This document shows, piece after piece, positions 1-9,645 of a DNA stretch of 64,000 nt. Made by a program: the position numbers and the translations under genes. The notes beneath the pieces were generated by a model. It was given only the letters and a program-made list of their open reading frames with translations. It was not told where the DNA came from and ran no database searches. Origin of the DNA: Ignavibacteriales bacterium (lineage in GTDB: Bacteria > Bacteroidota > Ignavibacteria > Ignavibacteriales > Ignavibacteriaceae); NCBI GenBank assembly GCA_016707115.1, contig JADJIH010000027.1, positions 62,001 through 126,000 on the forward strand, written 5' to 3'. Position 1 is the stretch's first letter, and every line of letters begins with the position of its first letter.

Positions 1-1
1 C

Positions 2-484
2 AGTACAGTTCTTCATGATCCAGACTTTTTAATTTTTGATGAGCCATTTTCTGGTCTTGATCCTATCAATACAAATCTTTTAAAAGAGATAATTCTTGAA
101 ATGAAGAGTAAAGGTAAAGTTGTAATCTTCTCTACACATCTTATGGAATTTGCTGAGAAGATGTGTGATTCTATTGCAATGATTGATAAAGGCAAAATTA
201 TCCTGAATGGTAAACTTTCGGAAATGAAAGAAAAGTACGCAAGTAAAAATGTAAGTTTAAATTATCAAGGTAACATATCCTTTCTAAACAGTCATCCAAT
301 GATTGAGAGTATTGAAGATTATGGAAATACAACAGGCATTAAACTTAAAAACGAGAATTCGGATCAGGAATTACTAAAATTACTTATGGCTAATAATATT
401 TCTATAAAGAAATTTAATGTGGATGAAATATCACTGCACGAAATATTTGTATTGCTTGCTGGAAAGGAGGCTGCAAATGTTTAA
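2..484 (+). CDS. ABC transporter ATP-binding protein, 5'-truncated by the window
   Basis: The reading frame is open from the first complete codon at position 2, so the N-terminal part with the Walker A motif lies outside the window. What remains starts just before Walker B (LIFDEPFSGLDP), followed by the D-loop and the H-loop (STHLM), which are typical of ABC ATPases. The C-terminal part, about 80 residues, resembles the accessory domain of NatA/CcmA-like exporter ATPases. The stop codon overlaps the start of the permease gene by 8 bases, so the two are almost certainly translated together as one exporter. The substrate cannot be read from the sequence. Confidence 0.93.
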   Translation, partial: STVLHDPDFLIFDEPFSGLDPINTNLLKEIILEMKSKGKVVIFSTHLMEFAEKMCDSIAMIDKGKIILNGKLSEMKEKYASKNVSLNYQGNISFLNSHPMIESIEDYGNTTGIKLKNENSDQELLKLLMANNISIKKFNVDEISLHEIFVLLAGKEAANV

Positions 485-1745
485 TAAAAGAACACTTGCA
501 ATTATAAAACGTGAACTGAAGATGAAGCTTTTTAGCAAATCTTTTATACTTATGACTTTACTTGTTCCGCTATTTATGATAGGAATATTTTCAGTCCAGT
601 ATTTTGTTCAATCACTTTCCGGGGAGCAAAGATCTGATTTGATAGTGATTTCTGATTCAGATGAAATTTTAAATAAAGTACAGAATGAGATTTTTCAAAC
701 GGGTCCTTTCAAATCAGGGGATCTTACTACAAGATTTGAAAAAATTGAATTGGCAAATTTCAAATCCAAACTCAATGAATTTAAGCCCGATATACTGGAG
801 CAAAGAATTACTGGAGTTATTTTTATTCCATCAACATTATTACAATCAAAAGGAGTTGAGTACTACTCATCAAATCCGAATAATTCCTCCTTGTTTTATA
901 AGATCAAACCCTCAATAAATAAAGCACTAGTTGAAATTTATTTTGCCGGAAAACTTTTAACGGAAGAAGAAATAAAATTTGCCAGAAAAGATGTTGAGAT
1001 AAACGGATTCAGAGTTTCATCCGATGAAAAAGTTGCAGAAGAAGGTTATGGAAATAGAATTGCAATGGTGCTTTTTTCCTTTCTTCTCTATATGGCATTA
1101 ATATTTTCCGGTTCTATGACTATGAATGCAGTTGTAGAAGAAAAAAGTAATAAAATTGTTGAAGTGCTCCTTTCATCTGCCAGCAGTACGGAACTTATGG
1201 CAGGAAAAATTTTAGGGACTGTAATAGTTGAAGTCATTCAAATGGCAATTTGGTTAAGTCCAATTGTTTTACTTATCTCCACAAGCTGGTTTTTAATTCC
1301 GGCGGAGTTTATGCCGCAAATGAGTTTTGGTTTTATTCTATATTTTCTCTTCAACTATGCAATTGCATTAATAACTTATGTGGCACTCTATGCAACTGTT
1401 GGGGCTATATTTGATAACCCGCAGGATGCACAATCCGGTGTTTGGCCATTACTTATGTTGATTATGATTCCATTCTTTATTGCACTTGGCATGGAAGCAA
1501 ATGCGCAAAGCTCATTAGCACAAATAGCATCTCTATTCCCATTCTCTTCATTAATAGTTATGCCGGCACGAATGATATTAGTTGAAGTTCCATTGTGGCA
1601 GATATTACTTTCCTGTGCTATAAATATAGTTGTGTTGTTAGGAATATTTAAGTTAGCCGGAAAAATATATCGCATTGGGATCTTGCTTACTGGTAAAAAA
1701 CCTAAATGGTCAGAAGTTTTTGGCTGGCTAAAGATGAGTTCTTAA
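477..1745 (+). CDS. ABC-2 type transporter permease (NatB-like)
   Basis: This 422-residue membrane protein is the permease partner of the upstream ATPase. The start at 477 (MFNKRTLAIIKREL) is chosen because a strong ribosome binding site, GGAAAGGAGG, lies at 461-470; a longer frame from 417 would only add residues shadowed by the ATPase gene. One transmembrane helix near residues 20-40 is followed by a soluble extracytoplasmic region of about 170 residues and a C-terminal bundle of about five helices. The segment MNAVVEEKSNKIVEVLLSS is characteristic of the ABC-2 / NatB (COG1668) family. Such pairs export ions, drugs or lipids; the substrate here is unknown. Confidence 0.92.
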   Translation: MFNKRTLAIIKRELKMKLFSKSFILMTLLVPLFMIGIFSVQYFVQSLSGEQRSDLIVISDSDEILNKVQNEIFQTGPFKSGDLTTRFEKIELANFKSKLNEFKPDILEQRITGVIFIPSTLLQSKGVEYYSSNPNNSSLFYKIKPSINKALVEIYFAGKLLTEEEIKFARKDVEINGFRVSSDEKVAEEGYGNRIAMVLFSFLLYMALIFSGSMTMNAVVEEKSNKIVEVLLSSASSTELMAGKILGTVIVEVIQMAIWLSPIVLLISTSWFLIPAEFMPQMSFGFILYFLFNYAIALITYVALYATVGAIFDNPQDAQSGVWPLLMLIMIPFFIALGMEANAQSSLAQIASLFPFSSLIVMPARMILVEVPLWQILLSCAINIVVLLGIFKLAGKIYRIGILLTGKKPKWSEVFGWLKMSS

Positions 1746-1771
1746 TCCAAATATTTAATTGAATCCAATTC

Positions 1772-1802
1772 AAAAGCACTTCCTCTTATTGGAAGTGCTT
1801 TT
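1772..1802 (+). terminator. Rho-independent-like terminator after the ABC exporter
   Basis: A perfect 12-bp inverted repeat (AAAAGCACTTCC / GGAAGTGCTTTT) flanks a 7-base loop. The 3' arm ends in a short T run. It sits 27 bases after the permease stop. Confidence 0.85.
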
Positions 1803-1912
1803 AATAAATTCACCAACACAAATTAAACCAGAAGACTGAACCATTTGTCTAACTTTATGGTTTATTAAATTATAATCTGTTCAATAAGTTAATAAAGAAA
1901 GTTTTGTTTAGT

Positions 1913-4369
1913 ATGAAAAAGAGTTCTCTAATAATTTTGATTTTTGTGGTCTTCATATCTTGCAGCGTAACTGCTCAGTATTCAGATAAAAGAAATAACC
2001 AAAACGGTAATACCGCTATTGGTAGAATATCCGGTTCTTTACGCGATGCCCAGACAAATCAAATAATTGAATACGGAAATGTAGTTTTATATCAATCAAA
2101 AGATTCATCTATGGTTAACGGAACTATCTCTGATAAAGAAGGTAAGTTTAAACTTGAAAATTTACAATTTGGGATGTACTACATAAAAGCTTCATATATC
2201 GGATATGCAACCAAGTTTATAGACAGCATTCGTGTTAATCCTAAATCTTTAGAAGTGGATCTCGGAAAAATTTTACTTGATGAGCAATCAATAGAACTTG
2301 GCAATGTTCTTGTGACCGGGCAGAAAGAAATGGTGATTAATAATCTTGATAAAAAAGTTATAAATGTTGAAAAAGATTTAACAAGTACGGGTGGTTCTGC
2401 AGTGGATGTTGTTGGAAATATTCCGTCTATAACTGTCGATCTTGATGGAAATGTCAGTTTCAGAGGAAATCAAAACATTATAATTTTAATAGATGGTAAA
2501 CCAAGTGCATTAGTTGGTGCAAGTAATAGTGATATTCTAAACAGTATACCTGCAAGTTCAATAGAGTCTATTGAGCTTGTAACAAATCCATCTGCGCGAT
2601 ATGATCCTGATGGATCATCTGGAATACTAAATATCATTTTAAAGAAAAGAATAGATGGCGGATTGAATGGTGCCGTGAGTCTAAACGTCGGCACAGGTGA
2701 TAAATATAATGGATCAATAAATCTGAACTATAGAACTCCTTACTTTAATTTTTTTGGTTCTTATGATTCAAGAATAATGAACAATGAAAACCAGGGCAAT
2801 ACTCTTAGAACAAACAATATAAATAATTCAATATCCTATCTTGATCAGCAAAACAACGGTCTGTTTAAATTCGGCTCTCATAATTTTGGTGCAGGTCTGG
2901 ATTATCTATATGATGATTTTAATACTTTTACATTTTCGTATCGCTTTAGAAAATTTGGTTTTGATAGTGACGGAATTGTTGAAACATCTAACAAAGACTC
3001 TGCAAACCAGTTAACAAATTATTTTGAGCGTTCTAATGTTGCTGATAGAAATATGGGTGGCAGCAATTACACTTTAAGTTATCGAAAAACATTTGACAAA
3101 AAAGGTGAAGAATTAACTGCTGATATTATTCTGGGTGATTTTTCGATGGATAGAACTGAAGATATAGTTCAAAGTAATTATGATGTGAATCTTAACCCTA
3201 CGAGTAATGATTTGGAAAAGGGTTTATCAAGTAACTCAAATGAGCAATGGACTATTCAATCCAATTACATAAATCCTATAGAAGATTTTGGCAGAATAGA
3301 AACGGGATTTAAGGTTACTCTCAAAGATTTAAATTCAAAAAATGATTATGAAAATTTTGATCCCAATTCATCTTTATGGATTGAAGACCCATTGCGTAAA
3401 ACTGATTTTGATTATAAAGAACAGATATATGCGGTTTATGGAATTTACTCGAACAACATAAATAAGTTTCAATATCAAGTTGGTTTAAGAGCAGAGCAAG
3501 CTAATGTTGATGGAAGCGAAGCTGTAACACTTACTGCATTTAATAAAAATTATTTTGCATTTTATCCAACTATACATTTAGTGCAGGGTTTACCGGATGA
3601 TCAGGAAATACAATTAAGTTACAGCAGAAGAGTTGAACGCCCTAATAACAGGCAGCTAAATCCTTATGTGGATAAGTCTGATTCATTAAATATTCAGTAT
3701 GGAAATCCTGAATTGGATCCTGAGTTTGTAAATTCAATTGATCTTGGTTATTCAAAATATTTTGGTAAAACATCACTTACATCATCAATCTTTTACAAGC
3801 TTACTAACGATGCAATTACTAATTATACTTCTTTAAGAAATGATGGAGTTACAGAGAATACCTGGCGAAATATTGCAAACAGTTCTTCTTATGGAGTTGA
3901 ACTAACTGCGGCTCATCCTGTATTTGAGTGGCTAAGATTGAATGGAAGTGCATCATATTTTTACACAAGGTTTGAAGAACAGCAATTTGTAAAAAAGGAT
4001 AATAGCTGGATAGCTAAATTATCTATGATGATACTACTGTCTAAAGATTTTAATATTCAGATTAATGCAAATTATAATTCGCCGATTGTAACTGCGCAAG
4101 GAAGCATTAAGGAAGTGTTTACCACAGATTTTGCAGCAAAAAAAGATTTTATGGATGGGCAACTTTCAGTTACTTTTAGAGTTAGTGATATTTTTAATAC
4201 AAGGGACATGGAATCAGTTACTAACGGAATAAATTTCTATTCTGAATCATACAGAAAGATGGAATCGCGTGTTGCATACCTTGGAATATCATATAGATTA
4301 AGCCCCGGTAATGGAAATAAAGATAAGGATAAAAGACCGCGAACAGACGAAGGAATGGATGAATTTTAG
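1913..4369 (+). CDS. Outer-membrane TonB-linked beta-barrel protein (OMP_b-brl type)
   Basis: An 818-residue outer-membrane protein. The ATG at 1913 (MKKSSLIILIFVVF) gives a clean signal peptide ending near VTAQ; a TTG nine bases earlier would only add three residues. Residues about 35-125 form a carboxypeptidase-regulatory-like beta-sandwich (ISGSLRDAQTNQIIEYGNV). A plug-like domain follows (FRGNQNIIILIDGKPSALVG, then ARYDPDGSSGILNIILKK). The remaining 550 or so residues are aromatic-rich beta-strand sequence of the outer-membrane beta-barrel family related to TonB-dependent receptors, ending in an acidic tail with a terminal Phe. These proteins import or bind large ligands in the Bacteroidota group; no ligand is evident. 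It is apparently monocistronic. Confidence 0.9.
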   Translation: MKKSSLIILIFVVFISCSVTAQYSDKRNNQNGNTAIGRISGSLRDAQTNQIIEYGNVVLYQSKDSSMVNGTISDKEGKFKLENLQFGMYYIKASYIGYATKFIDSIRVNPKSLEVDLGKILLDEQSIELGNVLVTGQKEMVINNLDKKVINVEKDLTSTGGSAVDVVGNIPSITVDLDGNVSFRGNQNIIILIDGKPSALVGASNSDILNSIPASSIESIELVTNPSARYDPDGSSGILNIILKKRIDGGLNGAVSLNVGTGDKYNGSINLNYRTPYFNFFGSYDSRIMNNENQGNTLRTNNINNSISYLDQQNNGLFKFGSHNFGAGLDYLYDDFNTFTFSYRFRKFGFDSDGIVETSNKDSANQLTNYFERSNVADRNMGGSNYTLSYRKTFDKKGEELTADIILGDFSMDRTEDIVQSNYDVNLNPTSNDLEKGLSSNSNEQWTIQSNYINPIEDFGRIETGFKVTLKDLNSKNDYENFDPNSSLWIEDPLRKTDFDYKEQIYAVYGIYSNNINKFQYQVGLRAEQANVDGSEAVTLTAFNKNYFAFYPTIHLVQGLPDDQEIQLSYSRRVERPNNRQLNPYVDKSDSLNIQYGNPELDPEFVNSIDLGYSKYFGKTSLTSSIFYKLTNDAITNYTSLRNDGVTENTWRNIANSSSYGVELTAAHPVFEWLRLNGSASYFYTRFEEQQFVKKDNSWIAKLSMMILLSKDFNIQINANYNSPIVTAQGSIKEVFTTDFAAKKDFMDGQLSVTFRVSDIFNTRDMESVTNGINFYSESYRKMESRVAYLGISYRLSPGNGNKDKDKRPRTDEGMDEF

Positions 4370-4484
4370 TCTTTGAGCGTAGAAATTATTTAATAAGCAA
4401 CAGTTTTTATTTGTCAACTAACTAAATTATTTGCAATTTCACTCATCAGATATTCATTTAAAAAGACTGAAGGAGTGAAAAACG

Positions 4485-6491
4485 ATGAAGAAAATTCTTT
4501 TACCATTATTTCTTTTAACTTTTTTAAGCACAATTAATGGTTATGATAAACTTTCATTAGTTGAGAGATTTACAAATTGTTCATGCGCACCTTGTGCATC
4601 CACAAACAATTCCTGGTATAACGCTACAACCGCAAATTTAATATCCAATCGTTCCATAACGCACGTTATATATAATGTTGATTGGCCATCTCCAACGGAC
4701 CCAATGCATATTCTTAATGCTGCAGATAATAATGCGAGACGCGGTTATTACGGAGTAAATTCAGTTCCGTGGATTGATGTAAATGGCACCACGATTTCAG
4801 TAAGCCAGGCAGCTTTAGAAGGCGCAGTTAGTTCCGGTAATGCATCATACTCACCTTTTAAGATTGAAATTATTCCTGTTAGATTTTCCAACAACGTTCT
4901 TAATGTAAAAGTAATTATCATACGCGATTCATCCGACAACACGACTTTTAACAATACTAAATTAAGGGTAGCACTTACAGAATTAACAGTTGACAGAACT
5001 TGCTTATCCTGCTGTAATAATGGTGAAATTCTTTTTCATAATGTAACCCGTAAAATGCTTCCTGATGGAAAAGGAACCTTAATTCAGATTCCTGCTGCAG
5101 GTGATTCTGTTGAATATGAATTCTCATTCATACCAAGTGCACAATTTTTACAGGAGGTTGATATAACTGCACTTTCAGTTGTAGCATTTATACAAAGTGA
5201 TGCTAATAAACTTGTTTATCAATCTGCTACTGAAGATGTTCAGCTTTCTAATAATTTAAATGCAGCTTTTCAGGTACCAGAAAATTTGGGTGCATTGCCG
5301 TTCGAAGTTACCTTTGAAGATTATTCCTCTGCAACTGATTCAACAACCATTACATCCTGGGCATGGGATTTTGATAATGATGGAAACACAGATTCGCAGG
5401 AACCTAATCCAACATATACTTTTACAACAGAAGGAACATATACTGTTTCTTTAACAGTTGGTGATGGCATCAATCAGTATACGCGAACTTTAGAAAATTA
5501 CATTTATGGATTAACAAATTCTTCAGATATACTGGTTGTAAATGGAATTGATTATTCAAATGCAACGTATATCCCGGAGATGCAGGCATTTTATAATAGT
5601 TCGGCATGTTTTGGCAATCACAATGTAGATGTTTGGGATTTATTTGGCAACCAGGGATATAACTATGGTGCTAACTCTTCATTTCAAAATGTTCATCTTT
5701 TTAATAGAGATATTCCTAACTCAGTTTTAGATCTTTATGATAAAGTAATCTGGATTGGAAATAATTTTAGCGGCGATCTTGCATTTTTTAATCCCGCACA
5801 GGTTATTGATTATGTACAAAACGGCGGAAACTTTTTACTGGCAACTCGCTTAGGCTCAAACTTTTTTAACACAGAGTTAAGAAACTATTGTGGAATTTTA
5901 TCTTTTACAGGAGACTTGCAAGTAACAGATTTAGTGTCGCTTGATACAAGTTTAATTACAATGCCTTCCACAGGCACTAATAATCTTGTACACCTGGTTT
6001 CCTTTAATGCAAATTCTGAAGCCAGACCAATTTTTGATGATCTGACGACCAATACTTTTTATGCAGGATTTAGATTGAACAAACAGGATGAAGGTAATTT
6101 TATTTACATTGCCGGAAGACCATATCGTTTTAACGCAGCAGCATCTTATACAAATTATGATTTTATAATTGATAACTGGATGGTTACTGCTCCAACTGAT
6201 GTTGAAGAAGATGATAAGATTGTTCCGGAAAAGTTTGCCTTGCTGCAGAATTATCCAAACCCATTTAACCCTTCAACAATTATAGCTTATAATATTCCGC
6301 AGCGAAGTAATGTATCATTAAAAATTTATGATGTACTTGGAAAAGAAATAGCAACACTTGTTAACGAACAAAAAGAAGCGGGAACTTATAATATCCAATT
6401 TGATGCAAGTAAACTTTCAAGCGGAGTTTATATCTACTCCATCCAGGCAGGAGATTTTCTTGAAAGCCGAAAGATGATATTGATGAAGTAA
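4485..6491 (+). CDS. T9SS-secreted protein with Omp28-like thioredoxin fold and PKD domain
   Basis: A 668-residue exported protein. A signal peptide (MKKILLPLFLLTFLSTINGY) is followed by an Omp28-like thioredoxin-fold region (about 20-270) with a CxxC-type motif (NCSCAPCAS) near residue 35 and the VPWIDVNG cis-Pro-like segment. A PKD domain (SWAWDFDNDGNTDSQEPNP) lies near residues 290-340 and a region of unknown fold at about 345-570. The last 85 residues are a T9SS type A sorting domain (LLQNYPNPFNPST ... YDVLGKEIATLVN). The protein should therefore cross the outer membrane and be surface-attached or released. RBS-like GAAGGAGTG lies 14 bases before the ATG. The C-terminal 65 residues are nearly identical to those of the next gene. 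Confidence 0.9.
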   Translation: MKKILLPLFLLTFLSTINGYDKLSLVERFTNCSCAPCASTNNSWYNATTANLISNRSITHVIYNVDWPSPTDPMHILNAADNNARRGYYGVNSVPWIDVNGTTISVSQAALEGAVSSGNASYSPFKIEIIPVRFSNNVLNVKVIIIRDSSDNTTFNNTKLRVALTELTVDRTCLSCCNNGEILFHNVTRKMLPDGKGTLIQIPAAGDSVEYEFSFIPSAQFLQEVDITALSVVAFIQSDANKLVYQSATEDVQLSNNLNAAFQVPENLGALPFEVTFEDYSSATDSTTITSWAWDFDNDGNTDSQEPNPTYTFTTEGTYTVSLTVGDGINQYTRTLENYIYGLTNSSDILVVNGIDYSNATYIPEMQAFYNSSACFGNHNVDVWDLFGNQGYNYGANSSFQNVHLFNRDIPNSVLDLYDKVIWIGNNFSGDLAFFNPAQVIDYVQNGGNFLLATRLGSNFFNTELRNYCGILSFTGDLQVTDLVSLDTSLITMPSTGTNNLVHLVSFNANSEARPIFDDLTTNTFYAGFRLNKQDEGNFIYIAGRPYRFNAAASYTNYDFIIDNWMVTAPTDVEEDDKIVPEKFALLQNYPNPFNPSTIIAYNIPQRSNVSLKIYDVLGKEIATLVNEQKEAGTYNIQFDASKLSSGVYIYSIQAGDFLESRKMILMK

Positions 6492-6512
6492 AAAACAACT
6501 ATCACACTGAGC

Positions 6513-6542
6513 TGTCATCCTGAGCGTAGTCGAAGGATGACA
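6513..6542. repeat. Palindromic REP-like hairpin, CTGAGC..GTCGAAG family
   Basis: TGTCATCC and GGATGACA form an 8-bp stem around a TGAGCGTAGTCGAA loop. The same loop core with different stems occurs at 18318-18345 and, inverted, at 18363-18389. Confidence 0.75.
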
Positions 6543-6563
6543 CAGAAATAAATAATTAAAAAG

Positions 6564-6583
6564 AGGCACGAGCAATCGTGCCT
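6564..6583 (+). terminator. Rho-independent terminator after the PKD/T9SS gene
   Basis: An AGGCACGA / TCGTGCCT stem has a GCAA tetraloop and is followed by TTTTTTA. A-rich sequence on the 5' side extends the pairing. Confidence 0.85.
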
Positions 6584-6748
6584 TTTTTATTTTGTGGTTA
6601 AGGATCAATGGATAAAATATAATTTGACTTTGATAATTGTTTTCTTTTCGTTTGTATTGTTTATTGAAGATTATTATGAAACTGATGTTGTTCTGATAAA
6701 GATCTGATTTTTCTGATGTTAAAATTATTTTTAACCAAGAATATTGAA

Positions 6749-7675
6749 ATGAAATTGTACTACTTAATAACATGCATAATGTTGATGAGCGTGATAAACT
6801 TTGCGCAGCTCTACAACGATCCGATGAAATTTTTTCCTGCACAGACTGGTGATATGTGGGAGTATTTTTATTATGATGCACCTTATTCTGATACTTTGCA
6901 ATTATTTAGTGTTAAAGATTCAGTTGATGAACAGGGTGTCATTCATTTATGGCAGTCATCTGGATTTATAAATCCACCTAAACCACCAGTTTTAGCAGGA
7001 TCTAATTATTACAAGATTGATAAAGAAGGAAATGTTGAGGGTTATTGGGAATCATACAGAGGTATATTATTTAAGCTTAAAGCAGTCCAGGGGGATAAGT
7101 GGATATTAAAAGAATATTCCGCAAACGCTTTTGAAATCATTAGAGTCGATTCAGTTTTTGAAAGCTCATTATTTGGGATGAATACTGTTATAAAAAAGTA
7201 TAGACGTTATTTTTCTGATGACAGTTCTGCGATCACCGGGCTAGATAGAACCGCAAAATTTCTTGCTTATAATTTAGGATTGGTTCGCGTAGATGGATTA
7301 GAAGGACTTGGTTCATTATTCATTAAAGGTGCTGTAATTAATAGTGTTATTTTTGGCGATACTACAAGGATAATTACTTCTGTTTTTGATGATGAAACAG
7401 GTGATTATTTAGAAGAGTTTAATATTTCTCAAAATTATCCCAATCCATTTAACCCTTCAACAAAGATAACATACAATATTCCTCAGCGAAGTAATGTATC
7501 ATTAAGAATTTATGATGTGTTGGGAAAAGAAATAGCAACGCTTGTTAACGAACAAAAGGAAGCGGGAACTTATAATATTCAATTTGATGCATCTAAACTT
7601 TCAAGCGGAGTTTATATTTACTCAATCCAGGCAGGAGATTTTCTTGAAAGCCGGAAAATGATACTGATGAAATAA
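6749..7675 (+). CDS. Secreted protein of unknown function with T9SS sorting domain
   Basis: A protein of 308 residues. I place the start at 6749 because MKLYYLITCIMLMSVINFAQ forms a standard signal peptide; the in-frame ATG at 6716 would put 11 extra residues in front of it. Residues about 25-225 are a predicted beta-rich secreted domain that I do not recognise. The last 80 residues are a T9SS type A sorting domain beginning QNYPNPFNPSTKI. From the NIPQRSNVSL motif on, this tail differs from that of the preceding gene at a single residue and is highly similar in DNA too. A strong terminator follows at once, so it is probably transcribed alone. Confidence 0.85.
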   Translation: MKLYYLITCIMLMSVINFAQLYNDPMKFFPAQTGDMWEYFYYDAPYSDTLQLFSVKDSVDEQGVIHLWQSSGFINPPKPPVLAGSNYYKIDKEGNVEGYWESYRGILFKLKAVQGDKWILKEYSANAFEIIRVDSVFESSLFGMNTVIKKYRRYFSDDSSAITGLDRTAKFLAYNLGLVRVDGLEGLGSLFIKGAVINSVIFGDTTRIITSVFDDETGDYLEEFNISQNYPNPFNPSTKITYNIPQRSNVSLRIYDVLGKEIATLVNEQKEAGTYNIQFDASKLSSGVYIYSIQAGDFLESRKMILMK

Positions 7676-7686
7676 AATTATTGTGC

Positions 7687-7713
7687 GGGCGATTTGGTAA
7701 ATCGCCCTTTTTT
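7687..7713 (+). terminator. Rho-independent terminator after the second T9SS gene
   Basis: A perfect 9-bp stem GGGCGATTT / AAATCGCCC with a GGT loop is followed by six T. The T run touches the stop codon of the convergent meaB. Confidence 0.92.
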
Positions 7714-8851
7714 ATGCTTTGAAAATCTTAAGTAATTTTTCTGCCGCAAGTGTTGGGGTAATTTTATCTTTTATAATTTCTTGTTTTAAAGACGTTATTG
7801 CTTTTTGAACTTTTTCATTGTTATAAAACTCATCGTGTAAAGTATCTTCCACCATTCTAAAAACCCATTCAATAGATTGATCTTTTCGTTTTTGCTCAAA
7901 TACTCCGGATTGTTTTATTGTTTTTTCAAATTTCTTAATTACATCCCAAAGTTGCGGTATTCCTTTTCCAGTTAGTGCGGATCCACTGAATGCCTGTGAA
8001 CTCCATCCTTTTGTAGCAGGCTGTAGATAATGCAGTGCATTGTTATAATCTGATCTTGCAATGTTAGCTTTCTTTTCATTGTCGCCATCTGCTTTGTTGA
8101 TAAGTATAGCATCGGTTAATTCCATTATGCCGCGTTTGATTCCTTGTAATTCATCTCCTGCACCGGCAATTAAAACAAGCAAAAAGAAATCAACCATAGA
8201 GCGAACAGTAACTTCACTCTGCCCAACTCCAACTGTTTCAATAAGAATGATATCAAATCCTGCAGCTTCACAAGCGGTAATTGTCTCACGACTTTTTCTT
8301 GTAACTCCGCCAAGGTTTCCACCTGAAGGAGAAGGACGAATAAAACAATTTTTCTCTTTAGATAAATTTTCCATTCGTGTTTTATCACCAAGAATACTTC
8401 CTTTAGTTACTGTGCTGCTTGGATCAACTGTAAGAACTGCAACTTTGTGTCCTTGTTTAATAAGATACATTCCAAGTGCTTCAATCAATGTGCTTTTACC
8501 AGCACCGGGTACGCCCGTAATTCCAATCCTTAAAGATTTTCCTGAATGCGGTAAAAGTTTTTTTAAAACTTCCTGTGCAGTTTCGTGATGTGAAGTATTA
8601 TTACTTTCTATTAAAGTTATGGTTCGCGCAAGAATGTTCCTATCAAAAGAGATTACGCCATTCACGTAATCACTCACAGAAAGTTGTTTGCGTTTTACCT
8701 CACTGTTATTTTTATTGGAACTTGCTTTCCCAGCAGGTATAAGTGAGTTTTGAACTCCTTTAACAACCCGGACAGCAAATTCATCTCCGGAGTTTTCTGG
8801 TGTCCAATCAGGTTTGTAAGAAATATTTTGTTTGGAAGATTGTTTTTTCAT
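7712..8851 (-). CDS. meaB: Methylmalonyl-CoA mutase-associated GTPase MeaB
   Basis: A P-loop GTPase of 379 residues of the MeaB/ArgK family, which gates cofactor loading and protects B12-dependent methylmalonyl-CoA mutase. It carries the Walker A motif GITGVPGAGKST, a switch-like DPSST, the segment LIETVGVGQSEV and the base-specificity motif NKADG. The start at 8851 (MKKQSSKQN) is preferred to 8872, which only adds MIIYFRH; neither has a good ribosome binding site. The N-terminal 60 residues are low-complexity and polar. No methylmalonyl-CoA mutase subunit lies in this window, so the partner must be elsewhere. It is convergent with the preceding gene. Confidence 0.93.
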   Translation of the reverse strand: MKKQSSKQNISYKPDWTPENSGDEFAVRVVKGVQNSLIPAGKASSNKNNSEVKRKQLSVSDYVNGVISFDRNILARTITLIESNNTSHHETAQEVLKKLLPHSGKSLRIGITGVPGAGKSTLIEALGMYLIKQGHKVAVLTVDPSSTVTKGSILGDKTRMENLSKEKNCFIRPSPSGGNLGGVTRKSRETITACEAAGFDIILIETVGVGQSEVTVRSMVDFFLLVLIAGAGDELQGIKRGIMELTDAILINKADGDNEKKANIARSDYNNALHYLQPATKGWSSQAFSGSALTGKGIPQLWDVIKKFEKTIKQSGVFEQKRKDQSIEWVFRMVEDTLHDEFYNNEKVQKAITSLKQEIIKDKITPTLAAEKLLKIFKA

Positions 8852-9098
8852 ATGTCTAAAATAGATAATCAAGCATTAAGATTGTAAAAACATTAAAACA
8901 ATTTATTTATTTTTTTACTGCAAATAAACGGATACTTAATTTATCCAATGATAGAGATTATTATCTTAAATTGAAGTTAAATAATTTTATTTTTATCAAG
9001 AGATAGTTGTGTGTAAAATTAAACAGCAACATTATCATCGCTATTGAAAATCTAAATTATAACTAAAAATGTATGGCATTTATTGAAAGGTTAAAAAT

Positions 9099-9509
9099 AT
9101 GTTAAGAATTCTCTTTGTTCTTGTAATTGGGGCATTTGCATTAAACTCGTGCAGCACCACTGATTTGGTAAGCCAGCTTGGTGGTAAGGAATGGAATGTT
9201 ACATCAATTTTAGGTAAAACTTTAGATGCCAATGAATCAATGAAAGGATTGCCTTCTGTGAATTTTGGTGAGAATGGAAAATTATTTGGCTCAACAGGTT
9301 GTAATAATTTTAACGGTTCATTTAAACTTGATGGAACTTCACTCACACTTGATCCAGGTGCTATTACTAAAATGTTTTGTCCCGATAGTTATGAACAGGA
9401 TTTTCTGAGCGCAGTTAAACAGGTAACAAATGTTAAAATAGATGGCAGCACTTTAAATCTATTGAACGGAACAAATCCAGTAATGACATTAGTACCGAAG
9501 GTAAAATAA
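9099..9509 (+). CDS. META-domain (HslJ-like) lipoprotein
   Basis: A 136-residue lipoprotein with a signal peptide and lipobox (ALNSC), so the mature N-terminus is Cys18. The rest is a single META domain: GKEWNVTSILG, the central GSTGCNNFNGSF motif and a FCPDSYEQDFLSAV segment, as in HslJ and related small envelope proteins. GAAAGG lies 10 bases before the ATG. Family members are linked to heat-shock or antibiotic stress in the envelope, but the molecular role is unclear. It is monocistronic, with a terminator downstream. Confidence 0.9.
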   Translation: MLRILFVLVIGAFALNSCSTTDLVSQLGGKEWNVTSILGKTLDANESMKGLPSVNFGENGKLFGSTGCNNFNGSFKLDGTSLTLDPGAITKMFCPDSYEQDFLSAVKQVTNVKIDGSTLNLLNGTNPVMTLVPKVK

Positions 9510-9573
9510 GGTAAAAGCAAAAAGCAATATCAGAAAGATTAGAATATCTTTTGGTTATTATCATTATTTTTCA

Positions 9574-9608
9574 AGCGCAGAGTTAAGTTTGTTCTGCGCT
9601 ATTTTTTT
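9574..9608 (+). terminator. Rho-independent terminator after the META gene
   Basis: An 8-bp stem AGCGCAGA / TCTGCGCT (9574-9581 and 9593-9600) is followed by ATTTTTTT. Confidence 0.88.
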
Positions 9609-9645
9609 AATCTTCATTCAACTTATAAAGAATTAGTAATAGTTT

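Noticed and set aside
6417..6881. Antisense frame of 154 residues across the end of the PKD gene and the next gap
   Set aside because: It runs through a repeat, a terminator and coding sequence on the other strand, with no family signal.
8061..8588. 175-residue frame opposite meaB
   Set aside because: It is a shadow of a strongly conserved gene; meaB motifs are unambiguous on the other strand.
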